From the NCBI GenBank assembly GCA_902729315.2, contig LR746267.1, positions 439,001 to 503,000 of the forward strand: a stretch of DNA of 64,000 nucleotides, in the 5' to 3' direction. A model generated the notes under the pieces. It was not told the DNA's origin, did no database searches, and saw only the letters and a list, made by a program, of their open reading frames with translations. Positions 33,235 to 44,908 of the stretch are shown in pieces. Made by a program: the position numbers and the translations under genes. Source of the DNA: Spirodela intermedia (Eukaryota > Streptophyta > Magnoliopsida > Alismatales > Araceae). Every line of letters starts with the position of its first letter. Position 1 is the stretch's first letter.

Positions 33235-33329
33235 CCGACCTTAGCTCAGTTGGTAGAGCGGAGGACTGTAGTGGGACTTTAGCTGGCAGATTAATCCTTA
33301 GGTCGCTGGTTCGAATCCGGCAGGTCGGA
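33235..33329 (+). tRNA. tRNA-Tyr(GUA) with intron
   Basis: Cloverleaf fits fully: acceptor CCGACCT (33235-33241) with AGGTCGG (33322-33328) and discriminator A, D arm GCTC...GAGC, anticodon stem GAGGA with TCCTT (33295-33299), T arm GCTGG-TTCGAAT-CCGGC. Anticodon GTA is at 33268-33270 and the base after it (G33271) is followed by a 22-nt intron (33272-33293), at the usual position for nuclear tRNA introns; plant tRNA-Tyr genes normally carry one. Internal A and B boxes (TTAGCTCAGTTGG, GGTTCGAATCC) are intact. A TATATAA with CAA-like context precedes it and a T5 terminator follows at 33334-33338. Mature length is 73 nt before CCA addition. Confidence 0.97.
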
Positions 33330-33634
33330 AATGTTTTTACTTTTTGTTTTTCCCCCCAACTACCTGAGAATCGATTCCCCGTTGGAGACAGATGGTATTC
33401 CATTCCCTTGGATTCTCTCGACTTCCCCACACCCCGCTTCCAAAACGCTCGGGTGGCGAAGCGGATTGCCTCAGTAACTGAGAGAACGACACGTGTCAGC
33501 CGTTATCTCCCCCACCCAGTCAGCAGGAAGGGCAGGGGGACGGAGGCGAAATTTGAGAGGAGCTCCCGCAATGGGGGATGGAAGGTAGAGAGAGAAGGGG
33601 GAGGAGGAGGTAGCGGAGAGGAGGGAAGGCGGCG

Positions 33635-36600
33635 ATGATGGCCTCCACGAGTGCGGCGGCCTCCTGCTGTGTCCACTCTCTCCGATCGGCGTCTCTCCGG
33701 CGGAGCTTTCCCGTGTTCGGAGGACGAGTTGTTCTCCCGGCTGGCCGCGGCAGAGTTAGAGTTGGAGTTGGGACGGGAGCCATGGCCTGCGCCGCTGATG
33801 GCGTCTCGAAGCTCCTGGAAGCCGCCAAGCACACGGTGAGCGTTCTCGAACCTGATGTCCAGTATATGATCGGCGGTGGAAGATCTTTGGATGATTATTA
33901 TTACTATTGTTATTATTATTATTATTCGGTTATTTCTGCGTCAGGATTTTCTGGTATCGAATGGAGAAAGTAGATTATACTTGAAGAATCTGCTAATCCT
34001 GCCTCTGTGAACAGACTGATCATATGAAGGAGATTAGGAATTTTTGGATGAGGATTTGTTTTCTGTTTCGGTCACTTCTGTGTCAGGATTTCTCATCTGC
34101 TCGTGATCTTTTCGGTCATGAGAGGTGATGTGAGGCGATTTGAATGGGATCAAATGGAGAGAATAGATCATAGTGAGGAAGTCCGTGGCGGAATGGGCGA
34201 CCAGGAGCGTCGTCCGCCTCCTACGCGCGACGGCATGGCTGGAGGCGCGCAGTGCCGTGCTGAAAAGTGTTGGCACTGAAGACTTTGGTAATCTTGCCTC
34301 TGTGAACAGGGCGACTAATAATACGAAAGGAGAACACAACACCATTCCCGTCCTCTGGTTTCCTTCGATCCACGATTGATTTACGCGAACTGCTCAGCGG
34401 GATATTTTTTATTTGTTTCATTTTTCGTTCCCCTATGATTTTAATATCACAAGACTGAGTACAATTTGGTGATCTAATTATATGTTCTAGGATTAATATA
34501 CGTTCTATATCAATCCTTCCAGGTTGATAATTACATCAAGAACGGGATGATGGTTGGATTGGGCTCTGGTCCCGCTTCCTGTATGGCTATTCATTACCTG
34601 GGCGGGCTAATGAAGGAAGGAGCTCTGACTGACATTGTTGGGATCCCCACGTGAGTCAATTCTCTGAATCTCATCCCCACTTTCCATATCGTTATGTTGG
34701 TGTGGTCCATGAAACAAATACTAGTCCATTTCATATTGAAATCACTGCTGCCTCATTGATGAATAGTGACCTAGCCACTGTTTGCATAGATATCAATGGA
34801 CTCTACCCTTAGCTCTCCCAGGCTCAGCCAGACTCAGCCAGATGCATTACCTACTGGAAGCGGGATGAGTTAGCTGTGGAATATGTCATCTGTGGAAGGC
34901 AAGACTGCCGGTTTGGATGTTTTGTTGTGCAGGGGAGACTGCTCGCATGCCAGATGATGAGTGGCCTGCCATGTGGGAGCCCCATGGCCGGAATCCTGGG
35001 CTTGTTGGTCTATATAGACATCTCTGTCTGAAATCCATGTCTCCGAGATACACCCAATAAGATGTTCTGGGATGCATGAGCGAACAGTTTTGCACCAATG
35101 AGCAACACAATTTCATAATTAGATCAATTTAAGAAGCCTCATCGAATATCATGGCTGGTTTGGTGTTCGAAGCTCAACATATTATCATAAACTAGCATGC
35201 AATTATGCTCTTTATAATCCCCTCACTTATAATCTTTTTTATAAATCTCCGAGAATCAATGACCCCTTGCTGCTCATCACTGCAGGTCCATTTCCAGTGC
35301 AAGTGAAGCCGCGAAAGCTGGAATTCCACTCGACCACTTCCGAGATAGTCTTCAAGTGTGCACAAATTCTTGTCGCCCAATAAGTTGGTTGCATTTGTTT
35401 TAGGTTCTGTGAGTATTATAACATGTCGGTCCGACAGCTCCCTGACACCATGACACCATGCCAGATCATTAAGCACCACCCATGGATGTTCTCAACTGAA
35501 CTGACCGCGTTGACTATTTTCCAGATTGACTTTGCCTTTGACGATGCCGACGTCGTCGAAGAGGGAACACTGGCCGCTGTCATCGGTCGAAGAAAACTCG
35601 AGGGAGGGGAGTCCATAATGGAAGAGAAAGTGAGGAGCTCTACACTCTCTCCTATTCCTTGTAGTGGTATCTTACAGCGGCTCTTGTATGGCAGTCCATC
35701 ATAAGATCAGCTGGTCAGCTAGCATTCATCGTTGACGAAGACCAGTACAGCATAAATCCTGACGGGTCCGTACCGGTTCTAATCGAATCCGTAAGTAGAA
35801 TCATCTTGAACAGTATGGATTCCAGAAAATATGGCATCGTGGTTTGACCTAATGGGTGCTCAAAAGAACAGGGTAATTGGCTGGAAACCGCCGAAGAAAT
35901 AGATGATCTGTTCTTGGGCGACGCAGAGGTGACCCCCCACTCTCTTGAGCTGCTCCTTTTGGTTTGTCAAATCAATGAGAAAAAATGAAAAATAAAACAA
36001 ATTGAAGCTGCTGCAGATCGGATGATATAAACCTCTTCCCTGCTAACATGTTTATATCTTAACACGTTACATTCAGATGATTTTCTATGATTCTTGCGAG
36101 GGAAAGCTGTTGACTCTGGTCTAAGCTCGCAGGTCTGGAGGAGACCGGCCACCGGATACGCAGGTCCATCGGGGGGGGACTTCCCATTGGTCACTAAGGA
36201 AGGGCACCACGTTCTCGACGTCATCTTCACCTCCCCCATCCGTGATCTGAGTACGTCAGCTTTTCTCTCTCTAGGTTTTTGAAACGATCTCTGGAGTCCC
36301 CTTCTTTCTCTCTCTCCTTTCTGCTCACGTTGACGAGGCCCTCTTCTTTCTACGCAGCTCAAGTGGCTGCGGAGCTCGACCGGATCGACGGAGTGGTGGA
36401 CCATGGAGTAGTCTCCGGTCTCCCGTAAGTCCAATCCCCTTCCCACTTTTTTGGTATATATTCTCGTTCTGTATTCGTGTTCTTTCCATTTTTGGAAAAA
36501 AAAGCGTAAGTCAACGTACGGGTGGGTCCCGGGAGAGCTGGGGGGAAGAGTAGGAACTAGTGGCTACAAAGTGGTTGATTGTGTGGGCAGCGGGCTCATG

Positions 36601-36802
36601 GGCTCTTCTTGGGCCGGGCCTAACCTTGAGGCCCAAATTTATAAAAAAAATATTTACGCGGGCCTTTTTCCGGTGGTACCCACCTTTGACTTTTGCCTGA
36701 TCTTCTTCTCTCTCTCATCTCCGCAGCTGCACTACGGTAATCGCCTCAGAGGACGGCTTGCGCGTTGTGGACAATTTTCCGGTCAACGCTGCAAGCCCTT
36801 AG
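33635..36802 (+). CDS. RPI4: Probable ribose-5-phosphate isomerase, RPI4 type
   Basis: Nine exons: 33635-33835, 34523-34650, 35286-35355, 35525-35629, 35695-35790, 35872-35928, 36133-36250, 36358-36424, 36727-36802; 305 residues, phases consistent. The RpiA family interconverts ribose-5-phosphate and ribulose-5-phosphate (pentose phosphate and Calvin cycles). Residues 1 to about 45 look like a chloroplast transit peptide. Visible are the phosphate loop GLGSG (79-83), ASEAAKAGIPL, the acidic DFAFDDAD (135-142) in place of the usual DGADE, VWRRPATGYAGP and GGDFPLVTKEGHHVLDVIF, and IDGVVDHGVV near the end. The canonical KGGGGAL segment is replaced by GRRKLEGGESIMEEK (154-168), as in the divergent plant RPI4 group, so catalytic activity should not be assumed. 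ATG at 33635 is followed by a second in-frame ATG; either could start. Confidence 0.88.
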
Positions 36803-36992
36803 TAGACATCCATCTCACGAAGAAGAATATTTAAGCGGTAAATGAGATCCGCCGCCAGTGTTCTTCGCCTCTTACTTGCCATTTCCACTTCATCCTTTTT
36901 TTTTTTTCTTTCTTGTTGGGGGATTTCTTGGGGTGATAATGAATGGGATTACACTTTTTTTTACAAGGAATTTCTTCATCGGTCATCCATGG

Positions 36993-37600
36993 GTTGACCA
37001 GCCCGGAATCTTTACTAGATACGACAGGGTCAACTCCATTTCTCCATAGAACCTTCCACTTGCTTCCCTATGAACCCAGCTAGAGGGGGTTGACCATCCC
37101 AAAATCTTTACTGAATATAACAAGGTCAACTCCATTTCTTCAGATAATCTTCCACTTGCTTCCCTACGAACCCAACTAGAGGGGGGTGACCAGCCCAGAA
37201 TCTTTACTTAATATTACAACGTCAACTCCATTTCTTCAGATAACCTTCCACTTTCTTCCATATGAACCCTACTAGAGGGGGTTAACCAGCCCGTAATCTT
37301 TGCTAAGTACGACATGGTCAACTCCATTTCTTCATATAACCGTCTACTTGCTTCCCTATGAACCCAACTAGAGGGGCCTGAACACCAGCCCAGAATCTTT
37401 ACTAAATATGACAAGGTCAACTCCATCTCTCCATATAACCGTCCACTTGCTTCCCCTATGAACCCAACTAGAGGTGGTTGACCAGCCCAGAATCTTTACT
37501 AAATATGACTCAGGTCAACTCTATATTATTAATGTGAGAAGCTTTCAACATACAACCTACCACTTACTTCCCTATGAATCCAATTAATGTGGGAGGGTTT
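36993..37600. repeat. About six tandem copies of a ~96-bp unit
   Basis: Each unit has (G)TTGACCAGCCC-GAATCTTTACTAAATA-GAC-AGGTCAACTCCATTTCT, then CCTTCCACTTGCTTCCCTA and GAACCCAACTAGAGGGG. Copies start near 36993, 37090, 37186, 37280, 37380 and 37477; the last is decayed. It fills the gap between the convergent RPI4 and ARM-BTB genes. Confidence 0.85.
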
Positions 37601-37660
37601 AATTTTCATCATCGAGTGAGAATTATAAACCAGCTGACCCAAAGATATCGGACTCATCAA

Positions 37661-40600
37661 TCAATAATTGGGAGGAGTCTCTTGAGAGAAGTGAACGTAC
37701 TCTGATCGAAGCGTCCGGACGATTGCCTCGTCGAAGCCCTCGAGCTCTCCGGCATCCCTCAGCCGGGGGTAGAGCGGGGCCAGGCGGCGGATGGCGGCGC
37801 CGACGGCGGCGTGCTGGTGGAGGCCGGCGGCAGACTCAATGATCCTGAGTGGGAAGCTTGGGCTCGTTTCTATGCAGGAGATGACCACATCCAAGCTCTC
37901 TCTTTGCAGATCCTCCAAGCACCAGAACTCCGCCAGCCATGAGAGCTCCAGGTAGACGAGCAGCTCCAGGAACTGCCGATCAGAGTCCATCTGGGTCCAC
38001 CCGCAGTGGAACTCAAGCTTTGGGAGATCGCCAGAGTAGAACCAGGTGACCAGTCTGACGAGGGCTTCCCGGGATATGGGCACCTTGATAACTTGCGAAT
38101 AACTGAGATACATAGATAATATAAGCATCAAACCATATGGATATATTAGAGCAATGAAAGTTGACCAATTTTCTATGGAAAAAATGGGGATGACCGAGAA
38201 AACTATGGAATTATGGGTATTAGAGCCATGGAATTGAACCATTTCCATCAGAACTAAGCAGCAGGAGAGAAACTGGGCAAAGAAGTAGGGTTGACCTAAG
38301 GAAGACTTCACACTTTTATAGATGCATGTTTACTTATATGAGATTAAAGATGCTACAGCCGTTGACTTTAGTCATCTTCAACAGAAAGAAAAAAAAGAGC
38401 AGAAATCATAATAAACAGGAAACTGGGCAAAGGAGTAAGTAGATCGAAATCTAATGGGTGAACAGTTCTAATGGGCTCTAATGGGCGGCAGTCGGGCACT
38501 CCAGCTTCAGCCCAGGATGTGCTGTAGAGCTTCAATTGGTCAATACAAGGCAGAGATTAGTTACCTTTCTTGCATTCCGGACTGAAACAATGCCCGCATA
38601 TATGAGCAGCTGGAGATCAAAATAATCTTGTGGGCGTGCACGTGAGCGAGCGAGGATTGGCACGTGCTGCAATGCCATGCTTCCTCATTATCCTTGGCTT
38701 CCAATGTGATGTCACTGCATAAATATTTCATAAACCCAAAATAAAAACACAATATTAGTATACTGGAGATTTTCTTCCCAGATAATCGTGGACAAAAAAA
38801 AAAAAAAAAAAAAAAAACCAAGTATTAAAAATATTTATAAATACCATATAAACTCAACCATTTTGCTCCACCGAATGAGTTAATTAAAAAAATAAAAATA
38901 GTAACTGATGGGTTTAGATAACGTCCAGAAATTGCGGCTCATTACGAGCATTTTATCATTATCCAGAAAATCATACAACAATTAATGGCACGATAGAGCA
39001 AGGAAACTTACGTAAATGGATGCCCGGCAAGCGTAAGTAGTTGAGTGAAGTTACAGCTGGGAGTAGGCATACCACATCTGGGTTGCTTCCTCTTCAGCAT
39101 ATCGTACAGAGATTTCACATTACACCGTTTAGCTAGAATCGACAATGGCTTCAGCGTGTCGTCGTCTACCCGGCAATGCCCCGTGTAAATGTACTCCAAT
39201 AGCTTCATCAGTGCATCACTGTCTACATTACTAGACAAATGGATGACTAGTCTGGATGCTGCAGGATGCTGTGGAGATCTGTCACTTTCAGAAGACAAGG
39301 TTTTATCTTTAGAAGGAAGTTTTTCAAGAGGAAGCAAGGCTGGGCACCGTGCCATGAGGATGGCACCATGAACTCCTTGGGATTTTCCGTTTGGAAGTAT
39401 GAGCTGCAGGTCTGAAAATTCATCTTCGTTAAGAGAGCTCTCCATTCTCGTCCCCAGACTGCTAGGAAAGCCATAGAAGCCGAAGGAGCTCAGACAGTAC
39501 GCTGCATACCACTTCAAATCTCGATGGAAGCTGTTGCTCACTATTTGCTGGAGGCTGGACAAGAGACTCTGGGGTTTCGGCATATCAAATCTGGAACTTA
39601 ACACCTGGTGATTATTTACAAGTTCAGAAGAAAATACCAACTGAGAAAGAGCTTGGAGACTGTAAAGTAAGATGATGTTCTCCGCTTTACAGTCTTCAGT
39701 GTCATTCCAGCAGCATGTTCTGGCATTGGAACTAAATAGATAAGGGGCAATGCTTGATCTGTGAACGTGGACCTTGCCATTTATGCACTTATTGATGATT
39801 GCAGTCAGAATTCCTGACGTTGACCTCTGTAGAATTAAGCCGTGAAATTGAGGCAAACTTGCATAGAATGCCAGTCTGCTCAAGTCAACTACCATTTGGA
39901 GATTGTCGGATGGCATGGGGACATTGGCAACATAGCTCAGTCTCAACTTGTCTATAAGGCCCTCTAAATAATTGCTACCAGACTTTACAGTTTCCCATAA
40001 TATGTCTCTTGTTCTTGATGCAATGTAATTGCATGGGGAGAAGACCATCATTGTCACAGCTCTTGAAACAGATTCTGCCTCGGATGTACAGGAGCTAAGG
40101 ATGTGATAATATTTGGAGGAAGATCTCATAAACATCAGGTCCGCAGCCACCAAACTATGTCAAGAAAAAAAAGACCTACAGATGTATGCCCATTACGAAG
40201 ATTACCAAAGCAAAGAAAAGGGAGATAAAGAGATTCATATGATGACTCATTTCAAAGATAAATATTCATAGCAATCTTGATAGAAATGCGAAATGGGTAA
40301 TCTTACCATGCACAATGGATAAGAGTGTCTACGTAGGATGCTTTTTCTTTGCTCTGAAAATGAGAGTCTTCACAGTGCTTCACAAGAAACCCAAGAATAT
40401 CCCATATGTAGTTTCTTATATCGCTGATGTTATCATAAACTGCAGCTCTCAGCTCATCAGGAGAATCCAATTGACTATTACTTCTTCTATAATCACCAAG
40501 AAGAAGATCATGGAGAACATTATCGATCCCAAGCTTCCAAAAGCAAGCATGGTGCCCCCCAGACCACTGAGTAATTAGTGCCGCTTGACATGCTGCAGTG

Positions 40601-43600
40601 GCTAAAGGCATCCGATCACTCAGGATCCTTCTAGAGTGAGAAGACCACAATCCACACATGGCATCAATGATCCCTTGAACAAGAGATTCACAGCAGAAAC
40701 TTATTAATGAGTGACATCCCTTCTCAGATCTCTGCGAGCAAGAAAACAGAAAGACTGAATCTAGATCATGGAAGTAACAATCAAACCATAAATTTAGTCC
40801 AAAAATGTATTTAAGGAGGTGAATTCCGTCATCTTCAAAGACAAAATTATATGCACAAATAATTCAAAAGTCTAAGGTGACTGGTCTAAACGTACAGTTA
40901 AATTTCGGAACACTGTGAGCGCCTGAATTCGGACATTGGTAGGGTGCGAGCGTTGCATGTATAACACCATCTCAGACACAAGCTCTTTTCTCTTTGAGAT
41001 CATTATGGCCACATCACCACAAAGAGCTGCTCGCATATGGCCAAGAGAAGTTAGTACCATCAGGATTCAGAAACAATTGGAGGGAAAACACATCTTTCTC
41101 TGAGATGTGGTGACAACGAAGCTGAAATTTAAGAATGATACCTAACGTAGAATATAACTGAAGAATGGAAAATAACACTGAAGAGCCATAGTCTGCACTG
41201 GAAGTTACTGGTCCAGCCATCAATTTAATGTTATTCCAGGCTGGATACCTAGAAGGTGGCCATCTCAGCAGAATTTCTTTCAGAAGCGATGCAGTCTCTG
41301 AGAAATAATCAAGAGGACGTGATCCTGAAATGCAACCTTGAAAAATGTGTAAAATGCTCTCGACTGCCTTCGTTTTCTTTATAGCGTCCCAAATTGCATT
41401 CGATTCTTCACGCGCCCGTAACCCTAGGTTCAATAGAACGCATTTGAGGGCAACTGCACTTGAAATTAAGACAGCCGACTGATGGAAAGATAACAACTTT
41501 GACAGAGGAAGAACGATGTCTGAATAATGATACTGTCGTATGGAGCTCCCTAAAATTAAAAATAATTTTTCTGTGACATTTGTTGCCGGTCCTAGTACTG
41601 TCTCATTTTCTGATTGGAGGATCCCTTCCAGGGCCACAAACATATCTGACACAGAATCCTGGGAGGTCAAGTCCAGACCAAACATGCTATGAGTAGGAAG
41701 AAAATAATATATCGCAGGATAGAGAAAAATAGATAAATAAACCAATCAAATATCACTTTTGTGGCATAAAACGGTTAATCAAGGAAACAAGCAAAGTGTA
41801 GAATTCCGACAGCTATCAACCGATGACCTTAGACCTCAATATAATAACCAAGAAACCCTCATTATTTATGTTTTATGGATCATTTAAAATATCAGACACA
41901 ATCCTGTTTTTCTAGTAAATTCTCACTGCTATCATACCCGAAAGTGAACAATGGTAAAACTCTTTCACAATGTACTTGTATATTCACCGTAGTGTCCAAA
42001 TGTCAGACTTGTTTTACCCTTACATACACTATATTGGCAATACACTTAATTCATCTCCTTTCTTACAGCTTTGCCAGGTGCTTAAAGGCAGGGCTAGACC
42101 AGAAACCTGGCTAAGTCCAGCTAGATTTTATGGACTCGGGCCTAATAGTCGAGTCTGAAATAATTATCCCAAGCAATTGATGCTTATCTGAGACAGAACC
42201 AGGCTTTGCTGAGGTCTATAGAAAAACCACAAAAGGACGATGGCAGTCGTGTTTTGGATATAACATACACATAAAGGCATAGTCCATGAGAAAAGCTACA
42301 AGGCTTCTTAAATGAGCATTCTGTTCCAGAGTTTTTCTCAAAGTAGACAGAAGAACTAAATCAAAATAAGAATATGATTATGATGCTTATCGTTGTTAAA
42401 AAGCAGTTAGAACCCAAAGGAAGTATCACACGTCAAAAATAGGATCATGCCCAGCCAAGTGCATTCCCAGTGTTTCAATCAAAATCGCAGACCTTAATGA
42501 GAGGATGCTGTAATATATTCGAAGAGATACAACCAACAAATGTGGACATCAAACGAACTGCATGCCCCATGATCTCAACATCTTGACACTGCCATTTTCT
42601 TTTTTTATCAGCACAAAACCTGCAAGAGGCATGGATTGATAAATAAACTTTCAGGAATGAAAAGATAAAATTTCTGAAATGTTGTGGTAGAATAGTAAAT
42701 ACTGATTGCGGAAAATTATTCTACGGAAAAAGGGGGGAAAAGTAGCATGAAGCTAGAGTCCTAGAATTCTTTTTCCTAGACACAAAACTTACAATTTATA
42801 TTCATGTTTTTGCATTGGATTTCAGACATCGCCTTATGACTTACTCTCTCTGTTTGGCACCGCAACTAAGCTATTTCACCCAAGACCTGAAATTTACCCA
42901 CAAGTCTGGAGGTTCAGAGTCCACATGACCTACACAGAATTCTTGTATTGACTGCTTCGGGGGTTAAGAAGTTTTGATTAGGCGTGAGGAAAGAGGGTTA
43001 AAAAAATGAATATTTTCGAAATGGGTCGGTATTGATGGCATCGATGTGAAGGAAGTGATCATAATCTGATGGTAAAAGACGGATGTTATTCAAATTTGGC
43101 CTGAGGCATGAGGGAACGGATCTAGTGATCGGCTGTGGATTCTGCTAACAGATCAAAATTATGAGTGTCCAACACGTCCGCAGATAATTAAAATTTTGTT
43201 CACAGAACCGCCTAATCTGGACGCCAATTAGAGAAAAACAAGGGTGGGGGGATTCGTCTTCTTGAAGTAAAACGGAGATGATGGTTTATTTGAGCACAAA
43301 GGGGGGCGCGATGGTCTGAAGAAACGGCTTATGATACAAAGTGTTGCCAACGATATTTTGTCTACAACGTGAGCACTATGAGTCCCAATCGGACAGGGAT
43401 CTCAATGACAGAGTTCCTTTAACGAGAGATACAAGAGAAAGAAAAATCTGCACCAGTAGTGATATTTGTCTTGAGAAGAAGGAGAAAAAAATTGGAACAA
43501 TTCGATCGAAGTAGGAATGAAGCTGGATAACACATAAGGATCGGATTTCGCATCGCCTACTGATAGTAATGAGTCATATGAAAAATCCTCGCACAGCCCC

Positions 43601-43800
43601 GTTAATCAAGTACCTACCATCAACACAGAGTAGAATACAAGAGAGACAGATTAACCGGGACCAGAAGAGACGGAGTACTTGATTCCGAGGCTCAGAACGT
43701 CATGGAGGCGCTGCCTCAAAACTAGGGTCTGCTCCGGCACCTCTTCCTTCCTCTTTCCCTCGCGACGCTTCCCCCTCCCAGCTTTCGAAGACGATTTCAT
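37661..43800 (-). CDS. ARM-repeat protein with two BTB/POZ domains
   Basis: Eight exons on the minus strand: 43679-43800, 42493-42619, 41142-41658, 40896-41026, 40307-40731, 39012-40154, 38565-38714, 37661-38102; 1018 residues, all phases agree. The N-terminal two thirds are helical ARM-type repeats. BTB1 is at about 684-795 (DLQLILPNGKSQGVHGAIL ... LLEYIYTG), BTB2 from about 819 (DITLEAKDNEEAW, HVHAHKIILISSCSYMRALF, LVRLVTWFYSGDLP), followed by a BACK-like helical tail. This order matches the plant protein annotated as BTB/POZ domain-containing At1g04390, thought to act as a substrate adaptor of CUL3 ubiquitin ligases, although its targets are unknown. I chose the ATG at 43800; an upstream in-frame start at 43911 would add residues encoded by a GA repeat and is unlikely. 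Acceptors in exons 3 and 8 were chosen to keep phase. Confidence 0.88.
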
Positions 43801-44385
43801 CTCTCTCTCTCTCTCTCTCTCGCTCGCTCCCTCCCTCACTTGGGCGCGCGTTCTCTCTCTACGGTGGGGCCTACTTGGGACGGAAGTAGAGAGAGAGAGA
43901 GAAATTTTCAAATGTTTATATTACTTTAAATTAAAATTGGTATCTCAAATCTTGAAAATTGTTTTAATTAATTTCTTGCCCAATTTAATCGATTATTGAA
44001 AATAAACAGTTTTTTAATGGAATGGTGAATATTTTATTAATATGTAGTGCTAAATGTGCCATTTGGAGGGATTATTTTATTGACTAGTATGCTTTTATAA
44101 TTATTTTTTCTTATATCTCGCAGGCCATAGAAACGGTCATAGTGAATAAATACTAAACATAAAATCAATTTTGCATCAGTAACCACAAAAATAAATGTCT
44201 ATATAAAAATAATTATTCCTTGTTACATCTCTCTCTCTCTCTCTCTCTAAAAGAGGCGAGAGACTGTTTCTCCCTCACATCACGGCTGCTAACATCTCAC
44301 TTCTGGGCGGCTGTTCTTATGATCATCAGGGCCGTTGATGCTGATCTGAACGGCTCCCTGTCCTACGGGAGCTGATGGAGAGCTC
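43801..44385. other. Intergenic, ARM-BTB upstream / LIP1P downstream
   Basis: Contains a CT tract (43801-43820, in the ARM-BTB leader), AT-rich DNA and a CT tract near 44228-44248. No gene is seen. Confidence 0.45.
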
Positions 44386-44714
44386 CTAGCTCTTGTTTTC
44401 TCTCACTAGGTTCTGGACGAACAGCTCGCCTGCTCGGTAGGAAGATCGAACCTGGAAAAGTAGGCCAGACCCACCATCCAACATTAGATCACCGGACCCA
44501 AATTAGATCAAACCTGATGATCTCGCAGGGAGAGAGAGAGAGGGACAGAGAGAGAGAGCGTGTAGGAGCTAACTAAAACTTGGAGAGAGCGAGAGAGAGA
44601 GAGAGAGGGACAGAGAGAGAGAGCGTGTAGGAGCTAACTAAAACTTGGAGAGAGCGAGAGAGAGAGGGACAGAGAGAGAGAGCGTGTAGGAGCTAACTAA
44701 AACTTGGAGAGAGC

Positions 44715-44745
<31 letters not shown>

Positions 44746-44769
44746 GGGGGGACAGAGAGATAGATAGAT

Positions 44770-44806
<37 letters not shown>

Positions 44807-44825
44807 GGGGGGGACAGAGAGATAG

Positions 44826-44908
<83 letters not shown>

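Noticed and set aside
43801-43911. Upstream in-frame start of the ARM-BTB protein
   Set aside because: Adds residues encoded by a GA repeat (EREREREM); the ATG at 43800 is the likelier start.
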